Assembly: GCA_964476155.1 (NCBI GenBank)
Contig: CAYYYS010000008.1
Coordinates: 35,533-99,532 of the forward strand
From: JAHIYU01 sp964476155
Lineage (GTDB): Bacteria > Krumholzibacteriota > Krumholzibacteriia > LZORAL124-64-63
Reading direction: 5' to 3'
Length of the DNA stretch: 64,000 nt
Shown here: in pieces, positions 44,494-53,574 of the stretch
Layout: each line of letters starts with the position of its first letter
How positions within the stretch are numbered: the first letter of the stretch is position 1
Program-made: the position numbers and the translations under genes
The notes under the pieces: generated by a model
What the model saw: only the letters and a program-made list of their open reading frames with translations
Database searches by the model: none
What the model was told of the DNA's origin: nothing

Positions 44494-45551
44494 GAAGCGC
44501 CGGCGTCACCGCCGCGCTGCTGATCGGTCTGCTGATGTCGTACGGCGCAGCCGCCGCCGACCCACCCGACGGCGACTGGAATACCGTCCGCATGCTTTTC
44601 TCCGTCGGACGCTTCAACGAGGCGCGCGAGTTGACCGACACCCTGACCGCAGACACCCCCAGCGACGACCAGGCACTATACTGGCGCTATCGACTCGCCG
44701 ATTCGCCGTCCACAGCGCGCGACCTGCGCCACGAGCTCCTGGACAGCGATCAGATCGGCCCCGCGGCCCGGGCGCTTCTGCTTCACGACGAAGCCTGGAT
44801 CGCCTACGGATCCGGCAATTACGACACGGCCCTGGAACTGCTCGACCAGGTTCTCGTTGCGGATGACGAGACCGCCGCCACTGTCGGCCTGCTCGGCGGA
44901 CTGGCGTGGCGCGCCCAGGGTCTCGGCGATCGCAGCCGCAACGCCCTGGCCGCCGTCTCCAAGGATGATCCCGACTACCCATGGGCGCGGTACAGACTCG
45001 GCCAATTGGCCATGGTCGACGGCGACCCGGCGCTCGCGAAACGGTACCTCGACATGGCCGGCGACAACATCGACTCGCCTTGCGCAGCCGAGGTCCTGCT
45101 CACGGAGTGGATGCTCGCCCGTGAGTCGGATCCCCAGAAGGCCGTGCGCCTTGAACGCGAACTCGTTCATCGGTACCCCCGCTCCCTGCCCGCCGCCCTC
45201 GTCGCCGAATACGCACAGAGGCGAAGCGAACTGCAGAGCGGACTGACCGAACCGGTTCAACCGTCGATCGCCGATGCGGACATGTCGGCCGACAGCCAAC
45301 GCCCCGGACGCTACACACTCCAATTCGCGGCCTTCGCCGACCGGGCCCGTGCACTCACGTTCCTGGACAACTGGCGCAGCGAGTTGCCCGGCCTGAGCGT
45401 CGTGCAGGAAGCCGACGATCGCGGCATGACGCTCTACAAACTGCGCGCCGGTTCCTACGCCGACCGGTCCCAGGCCCGCGAAGCCGCCTCCGCTTACGCC
45501 GGACGTTTCGATCTCGCGCCGCTGCCGGTCAAGGCGGCAGTGTCACCATGA
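44490..45551 (+). CDS. Exported TPR protein with C-terminal SPOR domain
   Basis: A 353-residue protein with an N-terminal signal peptide (hydrophobic ~8-20, AAAADPP cleavage region). The middle is helical with TPR-like repeats (GSGNYDTALELLDQVL, YRLGQLAMVDGDPALAKRYL). The C-terminal ~75 residues form a SPOR domain (YTLQFAAFADRARA, YKLRAGSYADRSQAREAA), which binds denuded glycan strands at division sites. It is therefore probably a periplasmic septal protein. ATG 44490 overlaps the lapB stop; its own end overlaps mutS by 4 nt. Specific function unknown. Confidence 0.8.
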   Translation: MRSAGVTAALLIGLLMSYGAAAADPPDGDWNTVRMLFSVGRFNEARELTDTLTADTPSDDQALYWRYRLADSPSTARDLRHELLDSDQIGPAARALLLHDEAWIAYGSGNYDTALELLDQVLVADDETAATVGLLGGLAWRAQGLGDRSRNALAAVSKDDPDYPWARYRLGQLAMVDGDPALAKRYLDMAGDNIDSPCAAEVLLTEWMLARESDPQKAVRLERELVHRYPRSLPAALVAEYAQRRSELQSGLTEPVQPSIADADMSADSQRPGRYTLQFAAFADRARALTFLDNWRSELPGLSVVQEADDRGMTLYKLRAGSYADRSQAREAASAYAGRFDLAPLPVKAAVSP

Positions 45552-48214
45552 GTGCCCGCAAATCCTCGACAGCCAAGAAGGCCGGCGCTCCCAAGCTGAC
45601 CCCCATGCTCGTTCAGTACATGGAAATAAAGCGCGAACACCCCGGCGCGTTGCTGCTCTTCCGTATGGGCGACTTCTACGAAACGTTTTTCGACGACGCC
45701 AAGGTCTTGGCCGATACCTGCGGTGTGACCCTGACCAGCCGCGACCGGAATAGCGATCACCCCGTGCCGCTGGCCGGCGTACCCCATCATGCCCTGGACA
45801 CCTATCTGTCCCGCCTGCTGAGCGCCGGTCTCACCGTGGCCATTTGTGATCAGGTCGAGGATCCGGCCCAGGCGAAGGGACTCGTCAAGCGGGCGGTGGT
45901 CGAAGTGGTCAGTCCGGGGACGGCCACGGCACCCGAACTGGTCGACGGCGACGGCGGCGTTTTCTGCCTGTCCTACGCGCCGACACCGGCCGGGGAAGCC
46001 GGCTGGGCCGTGCTCGACGCCAGCACGGGGGAGTTCCGCTGCGGTCAGGAAGACGTCACCCTCGCGGCCCTCTGCGAGCGTTACAATGCCCGCGAAATCA
46101 TCGTCTCCGAGACGTCCGCGGACGACCGTTTCCAGTCCTGGCGTCTCGCCATGCCGGATGCGGTCATCAATACGGTCAGCGGCGCCTGGTACCATCCGTC
46201 CTTCGCCCGCGAAACCCTGCTGGATCACTTCGGAGTTCTGGACCTGGATCCGTTCGGACTGGAATCCGAAGATCTCGTCGCGGCCGTAACCGCGGCCGGC
46301 GCCCTCCTGCGCTATCTGACGGCCCTGAACCTGCGCCGTCCCGAGCAGGTCACCACCCTGATCTACACGGCGCGCGGCGATCGTCTGCTGCTTGACGAGG
46401 AGACCCTGCGTAATCTGGAGATCTTCCGGACCTTCCGCGGCGACAAGGGGGAAGGCACGCTGGTCCATCATCTCGACGTGACGGTGACCCCCCTGGGACG
46501 CCGTCTACTCGAACGTCGTCTGGCCGAGCCCCTGACCGATCTGGACCGCCTGGGCCGCTGGCACGCGGGTGTGGCCGGCGCGGTGGCCGACCGGTCCTGG
46601 CGCCGCGACGTGCGCGCCGCCCTGGGGAGTGTCGGGGATCTCGATCGCTGGGCCGCCCGCACGGCCTCGGGACGAATCGGGCCGCTGCAGTTGCTGCAAC
46701 TCGGCCTGTCCGTGAGTGCCGCAGGCGAGGTTTCCCGATTGATCCTGACCGCCGACCAGGACACGCATCCCGCCGCCGCCTGGGCCACCGAAATGCCCGA
46801 CCTGTCGCCCCTGTCCGCTGAAATAGCCGCCACCCTGACCGACAAACCCCCGGCCCAGCTCAAACCGGGCGGCATCATCCGCGCAGGACTCGACGACGAC
46901 CTGGACGCCGCCAAGTCGATCGCGGCCGACACCAAGGGCTATCTGGCGTCCCTGCAGCTGGCCGAACGGGACCGAACCGGTATTCCGACCCTGAAGGTCG
47001 GCTTCAACAAGGTGTTCGGCTACTACTTCGAGGTCACCAACAAGCATCTCGACCGTGTCCCCGACGACTACCAGCAGAAGCAGACGCTGGTCAACGCCGC
47101 GCGCTTCCACACCGAGGCCCTCAAGGAAGCCGAACAGACCATCCTTGAGGCCGAGGACCGCATCCACGCCCGCGAAACCGAACTCTTCGGCCGGCTCGTG
47201 CGCTCGGTCGCGGATCATCTGCCCGACCTGCACCATTGCGCCAGACTGCTCGCCTCGATGGATCTCATGTTCGCCTATGCGGAGCTGGCCGAGCGTTGCA
47301 ACTATTGCCGACCAATCTGCGACGACTCCTTGTCCCTGGATATCGTCGCCGGGCGGCATCCGGTGGTGGAACAGCTGCTGGACCACGACTTCATTCCCAA
47401 CGACACGCTCCTGGACAGCAACGACCGGCAGGTCCTGTTGTTGACCGGCCCCAACATGGGCGGCAAGTCCACCTATCTGCGCCAGGTCGCCCTGATCACG
47501 TTGATGGCCCAGGCCGGCGGATTCGTGCCGGCCGAACGAGCCGTGGTGGGACTGGCCGACCGCATCTTCACGCGCGTGGGCGCGAGCGACAATGTGGCCC
47601 GCGGTCAATCCACCTTCTTCGCCGAGATGAGCGAGTCGGCGCGTATCCTTCACCAGATGTCGCGCCGCAGTCTCGTGATCCTGGATGAGGTTGGCCGGGG
47701 CACATCCACCTACGACGGTCTGTCGCTGGCCTGGGCCATCACCGAGTTCCTGCACCTGGACGATGGCCCGCATCCGCGCACGATCTTCGCCACCCATTAC
47801 CACGAGCTCACGGAGCTGTCGAACCGGCTGCCGCGCCTGGTGAATCTGCGCATGGACGTGAAGGAGTGGGAGGGACGCATCATCTTCCTGCACGCGGTCA
47901 AGCCCGGGTGCAGCGACAAGAGCTACGGGATCCACGTGGCACGTCTGGCCGGCGTCCCCGAACCGGTCCTGCAACGCGCCGAAGCCCTGCTGGAGACCCT
48001 GACCGCCGAGGACGCCCGCGCCCTGTCCCCGGACCATCTGCCCACCGGTCCGACCTTCTCGCTAACCGCCGAAGGCGCCACCCCCACACATCAGCTCTCC
48101 CTGTTCACCGACGGCGAGCGGGACGCGCTCGAAGGCCTGCGCGGGCTCGACCTGGAGACGCTCAGCCCTCTGGACGCCTTCCTCTGGTTGGCACGCATCA
48201 AGAAGCAGCTCTAG
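45548..48214 (+). CDS. mutS: DNA mismatch repair protein MutS
   Basis: Recognises mismatches and small loops and recruits MutL. The N-terminal mismatch-binding domain has the Phe-x-Glu motif in MGDFYETFF. The clamp/lever region follows, then the ABC-type ATPase: Walker A GPNMGGKST at about 634-642, LVILDEVGRGTSTYDGLSLAWA, and TIFATHYHELTEL. 888 residues, a MutS1 of normal length. It is translationally coupled to the SPOR gene upstream. mutL lies only one gene downstream, so methyl-independent mismatch repair is locally clustered. Confidence 0.98.
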   Translation: MSARKSSTAKKAGAPKLTPMLVQYMEIKREHPGALLLFRMGDFYETFFDDAKVLADTCGVTLTSRDRNSDHPVPLAGVPHHALDTYLSRLLSAGLTVAICDQVEDPAQAKGLVKRAVVEVVSPGTATAPELVDGDGGVFCLSYAPTPAGEAGWAVLDASTGEFRCGQEDVTLAALCERYNAREIIVSETSADDRFQSWRLAMPDAVINTVSGAWYHPSFARETLLDHFGVLDLDPFGLESEDLVAAVTAAGALLRYLTALNLRRPEQVTTLIYTARGDRLLLDEETLRNLEIFRTFRGDKGEGTLVHHLDVTVTPLGRRLLERRLAEPLTDLDRLGRWHAGVAGAVADRSWRRDVRAALGSVGDLDRWAARTASGRIGPLQLLQLGLSVSAAGEVSRLILTADQDTHPAAAWATEMPDLSPLSAEIAATLTDKPPAQLKPGGIIRAGLDDDLDAAKSIAADTKGYLASLQLAERDRTGIPTLKVGFNKVFGYYFEVTNKHLDRVPDDYQQKQTLVNAARFHTEALKEAEQTILEAEDRIHARETELFGRLVRSVADHLPDLHHCARLLASMDLMFAYAELAERCNYCRPICDDSLSLDIVAGRHPVVEQLLDHDFIPNDTLLDSNDRQVLLLTGPNMGGKSTYLRQVALITLMAQAGGFVPAERAVVGLADRIFTRVGASDNVARGQSTFFAEMSESARILHQMSRRSLVILDEVGRGTSTYDGLSLAWAITEFLHLDDGPHPRTIFATHYHELTELSNRLPRLVNLRMDVKEWEGRIIFLHAVKPGCSDKSYGIHVARLAGVPEPVLQRAEALLETLTAEDARALSPDHLPTGPTFSLTAEGATPTHQLSLFTDGERDALEGLRGLDLETLSPLDAFLWLARIKKQL

Positions 48215-48240
48215 CCGGCTACACTCTGATTCTACAGGAC

Positions 48241-48265
48241 CATCGGCATGTGCCGATGCTATACT
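48241..48265 (+). promoter_or_regulatory. Extended -10 promoter with operator-like palindrome
   Basis: The 18-bp sequence CATCGGCATGTGCCGATG (48241-48258) is an inverted repeat with 8-bp arms. It abuts TATACT (48260-48265), a 5/6 -10 box preceded by TGC. No good -35 hexamer is found at the expected distance (GGACCA). A palindrome filling the spacer of a -35-less promoter is a typical layout for a repressor or activator site. It could instead be a weak hairpin after mutS, though no T-tract follows. Confidence 0.45.
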
Positions 48266-48302
48266 GGATAAATGATGTTCTAACCTCGCGCGGAGCTTTC
48301 GC

Positions 48303-50525
48303 ATGTGGCACGTGGTCTTATATATGCCTGGAGAGCGGGAGATACCCCTGCTTGCCGAATACCAGCGTCGTGACGACGTGCACCTGCTGGGTGTCGTCGA
48401 CGCCACCGGCACCGCGCCCGGCACACCCCTGGCCGAGGTCATGGGTCTGCCCGTCGCGAGCAAGTTCTCGGCGCTCGAGATTCCGGCCGGCGCCCACGTC
48501 ATTGCCCCCCTGGATCGACGCGTGAACGGTGACCTGCATCGGGCCGTTCGTGCGGGTGACCTGCGAGCGGTCGGCGTCGAGGAATTCGAACTGTTGCTTG
48601 CCGCCGGCAGCTCCGACAGCGTACAGAAAGACCCGCCCCCTGATATTTCCACACCCCAAGCCTCGCGAGGAAACGTGGCGCCGTCCACGCCGACGACCGA
48701 TACGGTGCCCAGGCGCGGCAACCTGGGCGCAGCCCTGAAAACGCTCGAGCGTATCGAGGATGCCCTGGACCGCGACCGACTTCATCCCTGGCTGCTGTCG
48801 GTCGCGATCAACGCGATCACCGGCGCCTCGGGCTCGCTCATGCTTCATGACCGACGAGCCGGTCAGCTGTTTATCGCCGCGGCCACTGGCTTGAGCGACC
48901 AGACCCTGCACACGACCCGTCAGTCACTCGAGAACGGCATCGCCGGACGCGTGGCCCGATCCGGCCGGGCGGAGTTGGTCGTTGAATCTGCCGCCGATGG
49001 TCGTCGCTCCGAGCGGGGTCGCATCACCTCTGCCGTTTGTGTTCCCCTGCGTCATGATGGCGATATGCTCGGTGTACTCAATGTGAACGCCGACACCGCC
49101 GGCCCGGCCTTCAGCGAAGGCCACCTCGCCGACCTGTGCGCCGTTGGCGACGTCATGTCCCGCATCCTGCATGCGGCTGCCGGAACCCGCGGATTACGCA
49201 CCGGCCGACTGCATCGACAACTCGACCTTGATTTCCGTGAACTCGCCGAGGGCGGGGAGGAACTCGAGACGGTCCTGGCCGGTTGGTCGGCGGCCTTGGC
49301 CATGACCATCGGCGCGGAGCAGGCGGCCGTGGCGGTCCTGCGCGAGGACGGCACGCTCCTGCTGGCCGAGGGGACGGCCGAGGGCGACACCCGCACCGGC
49401 ACCATCCCGCAACAACATCCGGCCTGGAACGATGTCCTGCAGAGCGGTCGCCCCGTGCTGGTGCGCAACGACGTGCGGCCGTCCGAGGACGCCGACGGCA
49501 TCACCATGTACTTTTTGCCGGTGGGATCTTCGCCGATCCGAGCCGTGCTGGCCATTCGCTATGCCGATCCGGTCGATGCTCACCGCTTCCAGATGGAAGT
49601 GGACGGCGTCCTGGTCTTTCTCGAGCGACGCCTGCCCGACCTCTTGCGCCGCCACGAAGAGCGTGATCATCTGCGACGTCTACGCCTGCTGACCACTTTC
49701 GTCGGCGAAGACTACCGGCGCCATGACCAGGACCCGTCCCATCGTCTTGCGCGTCTGGCGACCTTCGTCAAACGGATCACCGGCGCCCTGGAGATCGTCT
49801 TCCTGCCCTCGGATTCCCAGCTGACCGGCCCCCGTGAAACAGCCGCGCGCGATCTTCTCGAACAAACAGAGGAGCGCGGCTGGCTGATTACGGAGACCTC
49901 ACCCGGTTTCTCCGACGGGTCATCGTCGACCGGCCTGGCCGTTCGCCGGTCGGGGGCGGGTCCGGTGTCGGGTTTCGTCATCTTCGGCAAACGGCGCCTC
50001 CATCCCGCCGACAGCGCCGTCTTCACCGCCTTCGACGCCATCCTGGCCCGCCACCTCGCCAACCAGATGCAGGGTCCCCGGCTGACGAACCCCGAAGCCT
50101 CGCGCCCGGAGCCGGTAACCAATACCACCTCCGCAACCGATACCGGCGCCTTGCTGCTCTCGTTGGCCCGGGAAATCGACCGGGCCGATCGTTATCACGT
50201 CGCTTTTTCCCTGTCCGCTTTCGCCACGAATGATCCCGACAAACCCGCGTCGGGCATGCTGCCCCGGGTGGCCGCCCAGTTGCGCGCCTCCGACCTGCTT
50301 TTTCCCGGAGACGGCGGCCACCTGTTCGTCCTGGCTCCCGAAGAGATCCACGCCGTGGCCCACATGGAAACCCGGGCCATCAAAGCCGTCAGCGAAGCCA
50401 GGGCGGATCCTAATCTGGTCGTGCACTGCGGCCACGCCCTCTATCCGGGCCGCGATGACACGCCGGAAGCCCTGATCGAGGCCGCCCTGCAGTCATTGAG
50501 CGAACGGTCCCGTGACGAGGATTGA
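48303..50525 (+). CDS. Multidomain cytoplasmic sensor: Rossmann-like N-terminus, GAF domain(s), degenerate GGDEF
   Basis: A 740-residue protein without signal peptide or membrane segment. Residues ~1-100 alternate strands and helices (VHLLGVVDATGTAPG) and look Rossmann-like. A Pro/Thr linker follows. A GAF domain lies at about 165-300 (SGSLMLHDRR, ENGIAGRVARSGRAELV, VPLRHDGDMLGVLNV), with a second GAF-like region to ~440. The last ~125 residues resemble GGDEF, but the active site reads GGHLF (near 672) while the RxxD I-site-like motif (RASD) persists just before it. It is thus likely a non-catalytic c-di-GMP or other ligand sensor. Flanked by mutS and mutL but with its own promoter. Exact role unknown. 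Confidence 0.72.
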   Translation: MWHVVLYMPGEREIPLLAEYQRRDDVHLLGVVDATGTAPGTPLAEVMGLPVASKFSALEIPAGAHVIAPLDRRVNGDLHRAVRAGDLRAVGVEEFELLLAAGSSDSVQKDPPPDISTPQASRGNVAPSTPTTDTVPRRGNLGAALKTLERIEDALDRDRLHPWLLSVAINAITGASGSLMLHDRRAGQLFIAAATGLSDQTLHTTRQSLENGIAGRVARSGRAELVVESAADGRRSERGRITSAVCVPLRHDGDMLGVLNVNADTAGPAFSEGHLADLCAVGDVMSRILHAAAGTRGLRTGRLHRQLDLDFRELAEGGEELETVLAGWSAALAMTIGAEQAAVAVLREDGTLLLAEGTAEGDTRTGTIPQQHPAWNDVLQSGRPVLVRNDVRPSEDADGITMYFLPVGSSPIRAVLAIRYADPVDAHRFQMEVDGVLVFLERRLPDLLRRHEERDHLRRLRLLTTFVGEDYRRHDQDPSHRLARLATFVKRITGALEIVFLPSDSQLTGPRETAARDLLEQTEERGWLITETSPGFSDGSSSTGLAVRRSGAGPVSGFVIFGKRRLHPADSAVFTAFDAILARHLANQMQGPRLTNPEASRPEPVTNTTSATDTGALLLSLAREIDRADRYHVAFSLSAFATNDPDKPASGMLPRVAAQLRASDLLFPGDGGHLFVLAPEEIHAVAHMETRAIKAVSEARADPNLVVHCGHALYPGRDDTPEALIEAALQSLSERSRDED

Positions 50526-50620
50526 CGCCACCACCTCCCAGCCATTATCTTAGGCTCCCCGCGTATGACACGGCGCGGACCTGTCACATATCGACCGCCG
50601 TACCAGGAGCCCGATACGAG

Positions 50621-52423
50621 ATGCATCGCAATCCCATCAGAGTCCTCGACAGCGCCTCGGTGGACCGCATCGCGGCGGGGGAGGTCATCGAGCGCCCGGC
50701 CTCGGTGGTCAAGGAACTGGTCGAGAACGCCCTGGATGCCGGCGCCGCCGACATCCGCGTGAGTATCGCCGACGGCGGGCTGGCCGCCATCACGGTGGAA
50801 GATGACGGGCAAGGCATCTCCTTCCGCGAACTGCCGCTGGCCTGCGAACGGCACGCCACCTCGAAAATCGTCTCGGCCGCCGACATCACACAGGTCTCAT
50901 CCTTCGGCTTTAGGGGGGAAGCCCTGGCCAGCATCGCCTCGGTCAGTCGCTGCACGATCATCAGTCGCTGCGAGGACGAGGACGTGGGGGGACTGATCCG
51001 GGTCGTGGGCAGCGTCACCGAACGACGGGAGCCCGCCCCGCGCAATCGCGGCACCACCATTTCGGTGGCGGATCTCTTCTACAACACGCCGGCGCGCCGC
51101 AAGTACCTCAAGACGCCCCAGGCCGAAAAGAAAGCCGTCCTGAGCGCCATCAACGCCATCGCCCTGGCCTACCCCGAGGTCCGTTGGCGATTGAGCTCCG
51201 ACGACACGGTGCTGCTCGACCTGTTGCCGGCCGATTCCCTGCCCGCTCGCGTCCGTGATATTCTCGGCGTCCAGACCCTCGAACATCTGGCCCGTTTTTC
51301 CGCCGAAGAAGGCGGAATCGCCGTGGGCGGTCTGGCCTCGCGCCCGACCTTGACCAGATCGAATCGCTCCCATCAGTTCATCTATGTCAACCGCCGGCCG
51401 GTCCAGAGCAGCGCCCTGGCCCAGGCCGTGCGCCTCGCCTACAAGGACGTGGTTCCCCCCGGTCGGCATCCCGTGGTGTTGCTCTTCCTGGACATACCTC
51501 ACGGTGATGTCGACGTGAATGTCCATCCGGCCAAGAGCGAAGTCCGGCTCATGCTCGAACGCCACATATTCGGCATGGTCATGAACGCCTTGCGCGACGG
51601 GCTGGATCTGCGCGCCGATCCCGCTTTCGCGCCGGATCAAGGCGGCGTCCCTTTTGAACAGGCATCGGACAACCAAGGTCCGCTGCAGAGCCTGGCCGAA
51701 GCCCGGGACGATTACCTGAGCCGCCATTTCTCCACTCCCGGCGCAGACGAACGGACCGGTCAACCGTCGCTATTCGAGGGTGCGGCAAGTTCGGCATCCG
51801 TTTCGGCGGACAGTGCGCCGCCCCCCACTGCAGCCGGCGAGTCGTCGCCACGTCCGGCGCCGTTCTGGCAGCTGCACCGCACGTACATCTGCACGCAGAC
51901 CAAGGGCGGCCTGTTGATCATCGATCAACACAACAGCCACGAGCGCATCCTGTACAATGAGGCCCGCAAGGCCGTGCAGGACGGCACCGTCAGCGTGCCG
52001 GTTCAGCAGTTGCTCTTCCCGGTCAACCTGGATCTCACAGCCTTGCAGATCCAGGTCTACCAGGACCATGCCGACAAGTTGAATCGACTGGGCTTCATGA
52101 TCCAACCCTTCGGTGGGCGGTCCATCCTCGTACAGGGCATACCTTCGTCTCTGAAGAATTGGCAAGAAGGACAGCTCTTGTTGGACATCCTCGACGACCT
52201 GGCGGAGACCGGCCGGGCCGACAACGCCGCCCATGACGATCTGCTGGCCAGTTACGCCTGCCACGGCGCTGTCCGCGCCGGCGCCCTGATGACCGTGCCG
52301 GAGATGCAGAACCTCCTCGATCTGCTTTTCGCCACCGACACGCCCCAGTCCTGTCCCCACGGTCGACCGACCCTCATCCAGTTCTCCCGCGAGGAACTGG
52401 AGAAACGCTTCGGGAGGCGCTGA
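50621..52423 (+). CDS. mutL: DNA mismatch repair protein MutL (endonuclease type)
   Basis: GHKL ATPase that couples MutS to strand incision. N-terminal motifs: VIERPASVVKELVENALDAG, EDDGQGI, RHATSKI and FGFRGEALASIASV. The C-terminal dimerisation/endonuclease domain has DQHNSHERILYNE at 435-447, a variant of the DQHA(X)2E(X)4E metal motif in which the fourth position is Asn and the last Glu is shifted by one. CPHGRP near 579 and the final FGRR match the other endonuclease motifs. Nicking activity is therefore probable. ATG 50621 begins the conserved N-terminus; upstream in-frame codons lack conserved sequence. 600 residues; miaA starts on the next base after the stop. Confidence 0.96.
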   Translation: MHRNPIRVLDSASVDRIAAGEVIERPASVVKELVENALDAGAADIRVSIADGGLAAITVEDDGQGISFRELPLACERHATSKIVSAADITQVSSFGFRGEALASIASVSRCTIISRCEDEDVGGLIRVVGSVTERREPAPRNRGTTISVADLFYNTPARRKYLKTPQAEKKAVLSAINAIALAYPEVRWRLSSDDTVLLDLLPADSLPARVRDILGVQTLEHLARFSAEEGGIAVGGLASRPTLTRSNRSHQFIYVNRRPVQSSALAQAVRLAYKDVVPPGRHPVVLLFLDIPHGDVDVNVHPAKSEVRLMLERHIFGMVMNALRDGLDLRADPAFAPDQGGVPFEQASDNQGPLQSLAEARDDYLSRHFSTPGADERTGQPSLFEGAASSASVSADSAPPPTAAGESSPRPAPFWQLHRTYICTQTKGGLLIIDQHNSHERILYNEARKAVQDGTVSVPVQQLLFPVNLDLTALQIQVYQDHADKLNRLGFMIQPFGGRSILVQGIPSSLKNWQEGQLLLDILDDLAETGRADNAAHDDLLASYACHGAVRAGALMTVPEMQNLLDLLFATDTPQSCPHGRPTLIQFSREELEKRFGRR

Positions 52424-53353
52424 GTGACCGGCTACCTTTGTCCGGTGATCGCGGGCCCTACGGCCGTAGGCAAGACCGGCCTGATCGTGGCGCTGGCCGC
52501 CCGCTATCCCGTCGAAGTCATTTCACTCGACAGCCGGCAGCTCTACCGCGGCCTGCATATCGGTACCGCCCAACCGTCCGCCGAGGAGCAGGCCGCCTGC
52601 GCCCACCACCTCGTGGATTTCCTTTCCCCCGGCGACACCTATTCGGCACAACGTTTTCGTGAGGACTTTCAGCGGGTGTACGGCGAGATCCGTGCCCACG
52701 ACGCGATCCCGGTCCTGGTCGGCGGGGCCGGCCTTTATCTGACAGCCCTGCGCGAAGGATTTTTCCCGATTCCCGAGGACGCGCCGGACCTGGACGCCTT
52801 GCGCGCTGAGTTGGACGCCCTCGACGACGAAACCGTCCGCGCGCGTCTGCTCATCGCCGACCCGGACAGCCACGACCGCATCCATCCCCACGATCGTTAC
52901 CGCAGTCAGCGGGCCTTGGAGATCCTCCGGCTCACCGGTCGGACCATGACCGAAATCCGGGCCACGCGCGAACCCGACCCGTCCCTGGGCCTCTCGTTTC
53001 CCCTGGTTCTGCTGGAGCGCGACCCCGAAGAATTACGTCGGCGCATCGCCCTTCGCACCATGCTCATGTTGGAGACCGGCTGGCTCGAGGAAACAACAAC
53101 GCTTCTGCAGGCGCACGGTCCCGACGTACCCGGCCTGAAGACTCTGGGCTACCAGGAGTTGGTCCGTCACCTGCAGGGGGAGACGACGCTCGCCGAGGCC
53201 GTCGACACCATCGTCCGGGACACCGCCCGCTACGCGAAAAGACAGCGCACCTGGTTTCGCCGCCAGGAAGCGGCCGCTGCAGGCCACCCCGATGACCCAA
53301 CCATCTTGTCGGCCGTGACGAACCTGGTGGCTCGCGCCGCTACTTCCGAATAA
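52424..53353 (+). CDS. miaA: tRNA dimethylallyltransferase
   Basis: Transfers a dimethylallyl group to N6 of A37 in tRNAs reading UNN codons, making i6A, the substrate of MiaB. The P-loop is AGPTAVGKTG; SLDSRQLYRGLHIGTA and GGAGLYLTAL are signature segments; the C-terminal RYAKRQRTWFR motif is also present. The start is GTG immediately after the mutL stop, with GGGAGG at the mutL end. 309 residues. mutL-miaA adjacency is widespread in bacteria. Expression probably depends on mutL. Confidence 0.97.
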   Translation: MTGYLCPVIAGPTAVGKTGLIVALAARYPVEVISLDSRQLYRGLHIGTAQPSAEEQAACAHHLVDFLSPGDTYSAQRFREDFQRVYGEIRAHDAIPVLVGGAGLYLTALREGFFPIPEDAPDLDALRAELDALDDETVRARLLIADPDSHDRIHPHDRYRSQRALEILRLTGRTMTEIRATREPDPSLGLSFPLVLLERDPEELRRRIALRTMLMLETGWLEETTTLLQAHGPDVPGLKTLGYQELVRHLQGETTLAEAVDTIVRDTARYAKRQRTWFRRQEAAAAGHPDDPTILSAVTNLVARAATSE

Positions 53354-53363
53354 GCGCGGAGGC

Positions 53364-53393
53364 TTGACAGGCCCCGCGGCGACGACTTACCTT
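53364..53393 (+). promoter_or_regulatory. Predicted promoter of tRNA-Gly
   Basis: TTGACA (53364-53369) and TACCTT (53388-53393) are 18 bp apart, with the tRNA 5' end 12 nt after the -10. The -35 lies 42 nt before the tRNA. It is located just after the miaA stop. Confidence 0.5.
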
Positions 53394-53405
53394 CTCGTCT
53401 CTGGA

Positions 53406-53481
53406 GCGGGCTTAGCTCAGCTGGTAGAGCTCCAGCTTCCCAAGCTGGAGGTCGCGGGTTCAAGTCCCGTAGCCCGCTCCA
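53406..53481 (+). tRNA. tRNA-Gly (anticodon CCC)
   Basis: Full cloverleaf of 76 nt including encoded CCA. The acceptor stem GCGGGCT pairs with AGCCCGC; D-stem GCTC/GAGC; anticodon stem CCAGC/GCTGG around loop TTCCCAA, so the anticodon is CCC (reads GGG). The T-arm contains TTCAAGT. It has its own promoter and terminator. Confidence 0.95.
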
Positions 53482-53495
53482 GAACTAGCGTCATC

Positions 53496-53525
53496 AAACG
53501 GGTTGCACGAACGCGGCCCGTTTTT
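53496..53525 (+). terminator. Intrinsic terminator after tRNA-Gly
   Basis: AAACGGG (53496-53502) pairs with CCCGTTT (53517-53523); an inner GC/GC pair within the loop extends it. A run of five T follows from 53521. Confidence 0.8.
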
Positions 53526-53574
53526 CTATCATGGGCTGACGCGCGGATCCCGTTACCGAAACGACAGGTCACCG

